From an uncultured Christensenellaceae bacterium (GTDB taxonomy: Bacteria; Bacillota; Clostridia; Christensenellales; Pumilibacteraceae), in assembly GCA_910588315.1 (NCBI GenBank), contig CAJUQF010000121.1, positions 1 through 5,399 on the forward strand: a stretch of 5,399 bases of DNA, in the 5' to 3' direction. Position 1 is the first letter of the stretch; every line of letters begins with the position of its first letter. Of the stretch, positions 1-5,399 are shown piece by piece. Position numbers and translations under genes: made by a program. The notes beneath the pieces are model-generated. The model ran no database searches, was not told the origin of the DNA, and saw only the letters and a program-made list of their open reading frames with translations.

Positions 1-1
1 C

Positions 2-121
2 ATTCGATTTACTGCGTATAACTATCGTCGGTTCGCCGTAACGCGATATCGCGATCGGGCTGTTGACTGTTACATCGAACTCGTTCTGCGACCAGCTTTT
101 TATTTGCGGCGGCGTTGTCCA
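2..121 (-). repeat. Unit 17, N-terminal part only
   Basis: Residues 1760-1799 open a further unit, W-T-T-P-P-Q-I-K-S-W, the classical opening for this repeat type. An R-Y-G-E-P hairpin follows, and the unit is cut by the window edge before its corner motif. The array therefore continues toward the C-terminus. Confidence 0.75.
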
Positions 122-3100
122 TCCGTTTGTCGCGGCTATTACCGAGAACGTCGTCGACGACTCGAATGCCGCATAATTGCCCGTTGCCTCTACATTGATC
201 CTGAGCGTATATGTATCGGCGGTAAGCTTTCCTATAACAGCCTCCCACTCTTTTAGAACGTACAGGTCTTTTGCAAAGTCGTTGTGATGAACACCGTTAC
301 CGTCGCCGAGCAATATTCCGTCGAGCGCTTTTCCGTCTATCTTTATAACGTTGCCCGATCCGTCCAATATCGAATAGCTGACCTCTCCGCGTGTAGCGGG
401 AATACCGCCGAACAGATTGTTAAGTCTGTCGTACGATCCCCATACCCAGCTGTTGGCGCTCGGCGTAACTATAAACGATCGGTCCGTTGCCGTTAATATC
501 TCGAATGCAAGCGCCGTTTCTTCGATACCTTTGTAGTTCGGCGTTTCGTCGACGCTTATTTTGACAATGTATTCGCCTACATCCGAAGGGAAATCTATCG
601 GAGTGTTTTCGCCTTTACGATAAAACACGTACTTGGTATCGCCGTGCAAAGCCGACGCATACGGGGTGGTAACGGTACCGTACTGCCAAGTGAATTTACC
701 TGTTTCAACGTCATACTGCGCATTTTCTATCGTAGGATCGCAATCGTCTTTCCACTTATTCGTGACCTGCTCGATGTTAAACTCGACAAAGTCCGAAAGT
801 TCCTGCCAGTTTACATCCCCGGGACAGCGCACGGTAAGCACATATTCGCCTACCGATAAACTCGAAAGAGCCGCATTTATAACTTTGATCGCATCTTCGG
901 GTTTGTTGTTATAATCGACCGTAACATAATGTAGCGAGGACGGCTCGCCCTTAAGTTTGATATCGACATAAACCGAGTGACCGTATGTCGGTCTGCCGGC
1001 GTTCCATTCGACGGAACTGCCCCAATGCCAACCTATTCCGTCCGCACTTGCTCTTTCCGCATCCTGCTTTAACGATAGGCTGGTTTTTATATCCCAAAGA
1101 TCCCGCCACGAATTTGTACCCGGTCCTACTACGAGCGCTACGGGTTTTTCCGTACCGTAATATTCATTGGCTTGCGGTATCGAAATAGTTACGGTATACG
1201 AACCGGCATCGAGATTTTTTACGGCATCCTCGAATGCGGCATAACCTTTGTACGTATCGTTACCGAGTTTATATTCGATCGTATTCTCGCCATAGCTCGC
1301 AGTGACCGTAAACGCGTCGAGAATCGTGTTATTGCCGCCGTTCTCGCCGCGTTGCCAAGCGGCAGTGAGCTTATCAGGCGCGGTCAAATTATTGTCGTAA
1401 CGCGTGATCGACATTCTGACATCCGCAGTCAACGTAAAATAATCACAGGACTGCGCCACTGTCAAGCGAATGATATACTCGCCCGAGCCTACCGCCGTGA
1501 CTGCTCCCGTACCCTTGATCTTATCGAAGAGCGTATTATCGTTATTCGCGTCGTATGTAAGCCCGGAGAACAAAGTTTTGTAATCGAGATCGAGTATATC
1601 GTAAACAACGGCGCCGGAAAGCGCTTTTATCTCACCGAACCACGCCTTGAACGCCGCAAGATCGAACGTATCCGCATGCAGCGCCGCGTACGGGGCGGAT
1701 ACTCCGTCCGTTTTGGGCTTATATCCGTTCTGCCAATCGTTACCGGTGCGATACACACCGAACAGCACCTGATACGCCGATATATCGGTGTAAGTCGCAT
1801 CGTCGGCGGCGTCCAGCCAAGCATTCAACACGTAACTGCCCGCATGCAATTTATCGAGAATGTCATTAACTGCGGATGTAGACGTAACGATTCCCGAAGT
1901 ATATGCGTTATCGCTTTCGGCGTTTGTCGTACCGATGATTTGATATTTTACCAAACTGCCGTAAATCGGCGTGCCTGCGGTAAACCTATCGCGATTTCCC
2001 TCGGCTTTCGAATTGCCGTACGTAAACGACAGGATGTTCGGGGTTTTGTCCCAACCGTTATCTGCTTTACTTACGGCAAAGAGCGCAGTACCCGTCTTAT
2101 CGTCGAAAGTATCGTCGCCCTGTACCGTGACGGTAAGCTCGTAATTATCCGGTCTCAACGAATTCAACAGTTGCGCCACTTCATCGCTTACGAACTTTGA
2201 CCCGGATACGTAGCCGAACCCGTTATTCAACAGGTTTTCGATCTTGGCATTCAACTGTTCGTGTGTAAGAGCTTTCAGCGCCGGATCCTTGGATACATCG
2301 AAGTTTGTATAATTCAAAGTCTCGTATGACGAACCGTCTTTCGAATTTACTTTTATCGTAAACGTCGTTTTACCGCCGTTGCGCGCAGAACCTGAGAACA
2401 GATTGCGGGTCTTGTCGTAACCGTTCCAATCCCATGCGATAACGCCGGGTTGATATACCCAATCGTTGGAAGCCGCGCCGATATTGAGCGTACCGTAACC
2501 GATAAGTCCTTCGAAATTACCGTTTACATCGGCGGCAAGCTCGCCGCGCAAATAGAAACGTCCTTTCGTAATAGGTTGAGCCTCCGACCACTCGATCGTG
2601 CCGTTTTCGACCAATTCTTTAAATCTATCCGAATTTATTTCTACGGGCTTTTCCGATTCGTAAACCATCGGAGCATAGCTGTAAACTACATCGTTTTTGT
2701 TGCCGAAATGCGGCGCGGAATCAGGATACGCCGATGCGCCGTCGGCGCTCCAACCGCCGTCCGGTATATGCGGAGTCCTATTCCAGCTGTTTTTGGCTTT
2801 TATTACGGCAAAACTTATTGTCTCGGCATCGATACCGGCATAACTCGTCGTTTCCTTTACCTCGAACGTAATTGTGTAATCCCCCGTATCCAAAGCCCAG
2901 AGCCGCGCTTGCAAAGCCGCTATATCGTTTGCGTTGGGCGCTCTGTCGACGCCGTACGTTATGACCGCAGAAATGACCGTAGCGCCCGTACTGTTCTTGA
3001 CGGTAAACTCCACGTCGCCGACTTTAGAAACGGGCGTGCTCCACACTATATCCAATTCCCACGCGACGGGCGTGCCGTCGGTCTTGTAGCTTGCATATAT

Positions 3101-5398
3101 AGGCGTATTCTTATTGTTCCATATCCAACCGGCTATGGTAAATTTCTGTGGCTGTCCGTCTTTGAGCATCCAGCCGTTCGCCGACTTATTTATGCTCAGC
3201 GCAACTATTCTCTCTATCGTCGAATACGTCTCGTTATCCGTCGGCACAACGGCACGAATAGTGTGCGTACCGCTTGAAAGTCTGCCGAGTTCCGTCATAA
3301 GATCGCTTACGTTTTCAAGCTTTGTGCTGTTTACGTATATCTCGAGTTTACCGTTATTGTAATTCGCTTGGAAGAGCACCGGCTCGTTATCGCTGTCGCC
3401 GTAATACCAAGTAATGTCGGAGCTCGTGCTGCCGCTCGTCCAGGAGTTATCCGCAAGCGCGACTGTCACGTATTCCGTAAACGTCAATCCGGTGTTATTA
3501 GTGCCTTCCGCTATTGTTGCGGTAAGCATATAGTCGCCGGCGATCGAAATGCCGTTTATTACGGTCTGCCACACGGTCTCGTCGGAACAAACGACCTTTC
3601 CGTTGCGGGTAAGCGTATATTCGATCGTCAAATTGAGTTTTAAATCGCTCGGCATATCGGCAAGATTCGGCTTGACGAAATCGGCGCTTGCCTGTTCGCC
3701 GTACTTCCAGCCCGTAGCGGTCTGTTCGTCCTTGGATTCCGTAGCGGCGTCCCATTTTACCGTATACTTATTGACGGTAAACGTTGCACTTATCTGTCCG
3801 GGCGAGACGTAATGATCGGTAGCGGTTATATCCGCCGTCACAAAATACGTTCCGGCATCACAGTTTTTAAAGAACTCGTTAAGCTGCGCGAACGTTTTTG
3901 CGGGTCCGGATACACCTGCTATCGTGTATTTGATAGTGTTATTGCCGTGATCCGCTTGCGGCTCTGCGATAGTAGACTCGGTAAAGCTGCCGTAATCCCA
4001 TTCTTTATCTTCGAACCCGGCGGCGCTCCAACTATTGTCATAAAGTCCGATACGAATGACGATGGCCGTCGAGAGCGTATTGTAATCTTTGTTGAATCGA
4101 TCGAACAAAGCTCTTGTATCTTCGTCATCACTTGCACCGTATGCGCCGCCCACTCTGACATTAACATTATATGTTCCGTTGGCGAATTTAGCAAGTTCCT
4201 CTATAAACTCGCTGAGAACAAGACCGGATCTCTTTGTTGCCGTCCCGACTTTTTCGTAATCGAAACGCAACATACCGGTGTAATCGGTCTCGGCAATAAC
4301 GTTACCGTCGCGGTCGAGAACAGCGTACTCGGGTACTTCGTACTTGCTCGTATCGACCTCGCCCTTCCAATCGGTATAGGATTTAGGCTCTTTGCCCGTC
4401 ACCCACTTGACATTTTTCTTCTTTATCTCGAGCATACAACTGCTCATCAAGCCGTTATAGTTGCCCGACGGGTCGGCATCGACAATAAACCGCACCGAAT
4501 AAGTGCCTGCGGCAAGTCGATCATTCAAGCCCGGAATTCTGTTTATATATTCGTTTAATTTGTTAATATTATCGAATGCACTGCCGTCAAACTCGATACG
4601 CACCGTACCGCGCGGCGACGTCGGCGACGTCAGAGTAACCGTATCGCCGCGATAGAACGTCCACTTGACGCCGGCTGTCCATTCTGCGGCGGTATGATCG
4701 CCGGAATCGTCCCAATTTATAGCGATAGGCTGAACAAGCACGCGCGCCGTCACAGCTTTTATACCGAGATAGTTATCGCTCTCGACGACCGAACACGTCA
4801 CTGTGTATTCGCCCGTCGGCAGCGTATTCACAAAAGCATTAAGCGTCATGCCGTTCATATCGAGCGGCACATTGTTCGCATTTTTAACGACGATTTCGAT
4901 TTTAGCGTCGCATGCCGTGCCGTCTATAACCACTGCGGGATTCGGGATCGTTACGCCTTGATACGGTTCTCTGTATTCGTTTTTAAACTCGAACGAATCC
5001 GCCCACACAAGCTTGCCTTTGTTGACTGTTATCGTGATCTCGGTATGAAGTTTGGCATAGTTCTCCGACTTCGGATCATAATCGACAATAACGGTATACA
5101 CACCTGCGCCCGGATTTTTATGAGCTTTGAGATAATTGATCACCGAATCTCTCGACGAGAAAGTCTTATCTTCTTCTACGATTTCGACGCCCTGTTTGAA
5201 TTTAACGGTATACGAAAGCGTTGCGTTCGGAAGATTATCGTCTTTATCTTTTGTCGGTATATAAACTTCGCCTATTTTGTCTGCAAACGTATATTCGTTG
5301 AAATCAAAAGCCGGAACGAACTCAATGACTTCCTTGCCTTCGTCTTTCCACGAATTTCCCAGACCGGTTATGACGATATCGAACGACGCCGTCTTTCC
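2..5398 (-). CDS. Giant tandem Ig-like (MBG/YDG-type) repeat surface protein, internal fragment open at both ends
   Basis: This frame reads from 5398 down to 2 as 1,799 codons without a stop; the gene runs off both window edges, so no start, ribosome site or stop can be chosen. The product is a chain of 16 complete beta-rich units and two partial ones. Each runs from a linker Trp through a second aromatic motif (for example W-D-Y-G at residues 467-470) to a tyrosine-corner motif (for example D-A-G-S-Y at 1397-1401), a turn such as T-P-N-Y-K-G, and a strand F-x-V/I. This pattern matches bacterial Ig-like repeats of the MBG/YDG kind known from Bacillota cell-surface proteins. By my count it holds 44 Trp but only 11 Met and 8 Cys, fitting an exported structural protein. 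No enzymatic motif, transmembrane segment, LPxTG anchor or signal peptide is visible. An extracellular stalk or adhesin role is inferred; the ligand is unknown. The frame is near certain; the exact domain family is likely but not proven. Confidence 0.9.
122..475 (-). repeat. Ig-like repeat unit 16 (118 aa), linker Phe instead of Trp
   Basis: Residues 1642-1759. The linker position is taken by Phe 1642 in D-R-S-F. The N-S-W at 1649-1651 looks like a linker but is actually the start of the second aromatic motif W-V-W-G. A Gly/His-rich loop (G-D-G-N-G-V-H-H) and a helix (L-K-E-W-E-A-V-I-G-K-L) precede the corner T-A-D-T-Y ending at 1730. It exits through A-A-T-N-G-W. Confidence 0.72.
476..754 (-). 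repeat. Ig-like repeat unit 15 (93 aa), canonical form without the helix
   Basis: Residues 1549-1641. It has W-Q-Y-G-T at 1571-1575 and an F-Y-R-K-G-E-N hairpin. The corner F-P-S-D-V-G-E-Y ends at 1610 and is joined directly by a proline loop, as in textbook MBG/YDG repeats, with no intervening helix. T-P-N-Y-K-G-I and A-F-E-I follow. The boundary to unit 16 is set at Phe 1642, 32 residues after the corner Tyr. Confidence 0.8.
755..1108 (-). repeat. Ig-like repeat unit 14 (118 aa), Trp-rich
   Basis: Residues 1431-1548, with six Trp. The stretch before the second aromatic motif W-H-W-G (1457-1460) is about 15 residues longer than usual. A helix (E-D-A-I-K-V-I-N-A-A-L) precedes the corner S-V-G-E-Y ending at 1519. 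V-N-W-Q-E-L replaces the N-Y-x-G-L turn. The exit linker is V-T-N-K-W. Confidence 0.75.
1109..1387 (-). repeat. Ig-like repeat unit 13 (93 aa), linker Trp replaced by Leu
   Basis: Residues 1338-1430. The first residue is Leu 1338 (TTG) where the other linkers have Trp (TGG). The rest is typical: W-Q-R-G at 1348-1351, the helix A-A-F-E-D-A-V-K-N-L, the corner D-A-G-S-Y ending at 1401, and N-E-Y-Y-G. It exits through P-G-T-N-S-W with normal 30-residue spacing. Confidence 0.75.
1388..1735 (-). repeat. Ig-like repeat unit 12 (116 aa)
   Basis: Residues 1222-1337. An A-rich stretch with L-A-A-F-K-A-W-F-G (Trp 1253) occupies the second-aromatic position, displaced about 20 residues from its usual place. 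A D-A-N-N-D-N loop and F-D-K-I-K precede the corner G-S-G-E-Y ending at 1308. The following linker reads Y-D-N-N-L, with Leu in place of Trp. Confidence 0.7.
1736..2053 (-). repeat. Ig-like repeat unit 11 (106 aa)
   Basis: Residues 1116-1221. It opens W-D-K-T-P-N-I, then F-T-Y-G-N at 1125-1129, where Phe stands for the usual second Trp. The helix A-V-N-D-I-L-D-K-L is followed directly by the tyrosine corner H-A-G-S-Y ending at 1189. The exit linker is R-T-G-N-D-W, 33 residues after the corner Tyr. Confidence 0.78.
2054..2461 (-). repeat. Ig-like repeat unit 10 (136 aa), longest, with two helix-like segments
   Basis: Residues 980-1115. It carries W-D-W-N-G at 989-993. The first half reaches 106 residues because of an extra helical segment at about 1036-1060, rich in Leu, Lys and Glu. 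The usual helix (D-E-V-A-Q-L-L-N-S-L) comes next, before a modified corner P-D-N-Y that lacks the Gly. It exits through K-A-D-N-G-W with normal spacing. Confidence 0.7.
2462..2785 (-). repeat. Ig-like repeat unit 9 (108 aa), divergent
   Basis: Residues 872-979. It opens W-N-R-T-P-H-I-P, close to the W-T-T-x-P-x-I opening common in Bacillota repeats of this sort. A helix (R-F-K-E-L-V-E-N) lies well upstream of the corner position instead of directly before it. The corner reads I-T-K-G-R-F, with Phe 948 in place of Tyr. N-F-E-G-L is the later turn. It exits through A-S-N-D-W. Confidence 0.68.
2786..3172 (-). repeat. Ig-like repeat unit 8 (129 aa), Trp-rich
   Basis: Residues 743-871, with six Trp including W-I-W at 758-760. 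The first half is extended by about 30 residues relative to compact units. A helix (N-D-I-A-A-L-Q-A-R-L-W) precedes the tyrosine corner D-T-G-D-Y ending at 841. The last strand I-S-F-A-V-I leads to K-A-K-N-S-W. Confidence 0.75.
3173..3442 (-). repeat. Ig-like repeat unit 7 (90 aa), tyrosine corner replaced by His
   Basis: Residues 653-742, the shortest unit. It has W-Y-Y-G-D at 664-668 and the helix D-L-M-T-E-L-G-R-L. The corner motif reads S-S-G-T-H, placing His 712 where the other units have Tyr. Spacing to the next linker Trp is the normal 31 residues, so the alignment is sound. It exits through S-A-N-G-W. Confidence 0.75.
3443..3754 (-). repeat. Ig-like repeat unit 6 (104 aa)
   Basis: Residues 549-652. 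It has W-K-Y-G-E at 564-568, a strand I-E-Y-T-L-T-R-N-G-K, then a short helix (V-W-Q-T-V-I-N) before the tyrosine corner I-A-G-D-Y ending at 623. The turn T-N-N-T-G-L replaces the usual N-Y-x-G-L. The exit linker is A-D-N-S-W. Confidence 0.78.
3755..4030 (-). repeat. Ig-like repeat unit 5 (92 aa)
   Basis: Residues 457-548, one of the most compact and typical units. It carries W-D-Y-G at 467-470, the helix F-A-Q-L-N-E-F-F-K, and the tyrosine corner D-A-G-T-Y ending at 518. The last strand is A-T-F-T-V, leaving through V-N-K-Y-T-V-K-W, the linker form usual in MBG/YDG arrays. Confidence 0.8.
4031..4405 (-). repeat. Ig-like repeat unit 4 (125 aa), with an insertion after the tyrosine corner
   Basis: Residues 332-456. 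The second aromatic motif is W-K-G-E-V at 344-348. A helix (L-S-E-F-I-E-E-L-A-K) leads to the tyrosine corner A-N-G-T-Y at 406-410. The distance from this Tyr to the next linker Trp is 47 residues, against 30-33 in every other unit, because of an acidic segment at about 422-437. The exit linker is Y-D-N-S-W. Confidence 0.72.
4088..4135 (-). other. Acidic, helix-like insertion in unit 4
   Basis: Residues 422-437 begin A-S-D-D-E-D-T-R and continue L-F-D-R-F-N-K. They sit between the F and G strand positions, where the other units have a tight turn. About 16 residues are added relative to the family spacing. Alternating charge and hydrophobic positions suggest a short amphipathic helix; exact borders are approximate. 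Confidence 0.55.
4406..4714 (-). repeat. Ig-like repeat unit 3 (103 aa)
   Basis: Residues 229-331. The second aromatic motif is W-T-F-Y-R-G at 246-251. A T-S-P-T-S-P doublet at 257-262 is encoded by a perfect 9-bp tandem duplication. The helix K-L-N-E-Y-I-N-R precedes the tyrosine corner A-A-G-T-Y ending at 300, followed by S-G-N-Y-N-G. The exit linker is N-V-K-W. Confidence 0.75.
4715..5005 (-). repeat. Ig-like repeat unit 2 (97 aa)
   Basis: Residues 132-228. A short helix T-L-N-A-F-V-N precedes the tyrosine corner P-T-G-E-Y at 194-198. The turn E-S-D-N-Y-L-G-I follows. Two of the fragment's eight cysteines, 163 and 202, fall in this unit. The exit linker is I-A-I-N-W, of the strand type. 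Confidence 0.75.
5006..5350 (-). repeat. Ig-like repeat unit 1 (115 aa)
   Basis: Residues 17-131, opened by an N-S-W linker. A charged K-D-K-D-D-N loop lies in the first half. A helix-like stretch (S-V-I-N-Y-L-K) precedes the tyrosine corner G-A-G-V-Y at 97-101, and E-N-Y forms the later turn. The unit leaves through T-V-N-K-G-K-L-V-W, the strand-type linker rather than N-x-W. The usual second-aromatic W-x-Y-G motif is not obvious here. Confidence 0.75.
5351..5398 (-). repeat. Unit 0, C-terminal tail only
   Basis: Residues 1-16 are the last strand of a unit that begins outside the window. F-D-I-V-I-T matches the closing F-x-V/I strand of the other units, and G-L-G-N-S then leads into linker Trp 17. 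It shows that the repeat array continues toward the N-terminus. Confidence 0.7.
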
Positions 5399-5399
5399 T

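Noticed and set aside
1517..1552. D-A-N-N-D-N in unit 12 as a dockerin or EF-hand calcium loop
   Set aside because: The first positions fit loosely, but the acidic residue at position 12 is missing (Ile) and no second copy follows, as a dockerin would need.
1172..2200. 342-codon open frame on the plus strand
   Set aside because: It is codon-aligned opposite the repeat gene, its product is Arg/Ile-rich without domain motifs, and its end coincides with a rare sense TCA. The repeat pattern in the minus frame continues across it unchanged.
2450..3277. 275-codon open frame on the plus strand
   Set aside because: Same aligned antisense register; terminated by another rare sense TCA. No recognisable protein and no upstream ribosome site worth noting.
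3812..4558. 248-codon open frame on the plus strand
   Set aside because: Same antisense register, ending opposite a sense TTA in unit 3. The minus-strand units 3 to 5 across it carry the conserved motifs.
4808..4822. L-P-T-G-E in unit 2 as a sortase anchor
   Set aside because: It lacks the extra residue of LPxTG, is followed by more repeats rather than a hydrophobic segment and basic tail, and is simply the tyrosine-corner motif P-T-G-E-Y.
1..5399. CRISPR array or other DNA-level repeat array
   Set aside because: The periodicity is at the protein level only. No regularly spaced identical DNA repeats are visible.

Overview
The whole 5,399-base window lies inside one protein-coding gene on the minus strand. 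Reading from position 5398 down to position 2 gives 1,799 sense codons with no stop. Neither the start nor the stop of the gene is present, so the complete protein is longer than 1,799 residues. No intergenic space, RNA gene, promoter, terminator, mobile element or CRISPR array is visible.

The translated fragment is a chain of diverged, tandem, all-beta domains of the bacterial Ig-like kind, resembling the MBG/YDG-type repeats of Bacillota surface proteins. I delimit 16 complete units (90 to 136 residues, mean about 109) plus a partial unit at each end. A unit starts at a linker tryptophan (N-x-W or V/I-x-W). It usually has a second aromatic motif (W-x-Y-G or W-x-W-G), then strands, then in most units a short amphipathic helix. 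A tyrosine-corner motif (D/A/S-x-G-x-Y-hydrophobic) follows, then a D/E-x-x-N/x-Y turn and a final F-x-V strand leading to the next linker. The distance from tyrosine corner to next linker is nearly fixed (30 to 33 residues in 15 of 16 units). The distance from linker to tyrosine corner varies from 59 to 106.

The likely role, inferred from architecture, is a giant extracellular stalk or adhesin. The signal peptide, anchor and any catalytic or binding head would lie outside the window. Codons ending in CG (ACG, TCG, GCG, CCG) dominate the fourfold families, and base composition is near 50% G+C by eye. Together with the repeat type this suggests an uncultivated anaerobic Clostridia-like Bacillota, perhaps from gut, but that placement is a guess.

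The open frames on the plus strand, including one of 342 codons at 1172-2200, are shadows of this gene. They sit codon-on-codon opposite it and exist because it rarely uses TTA, CTA and TCA.
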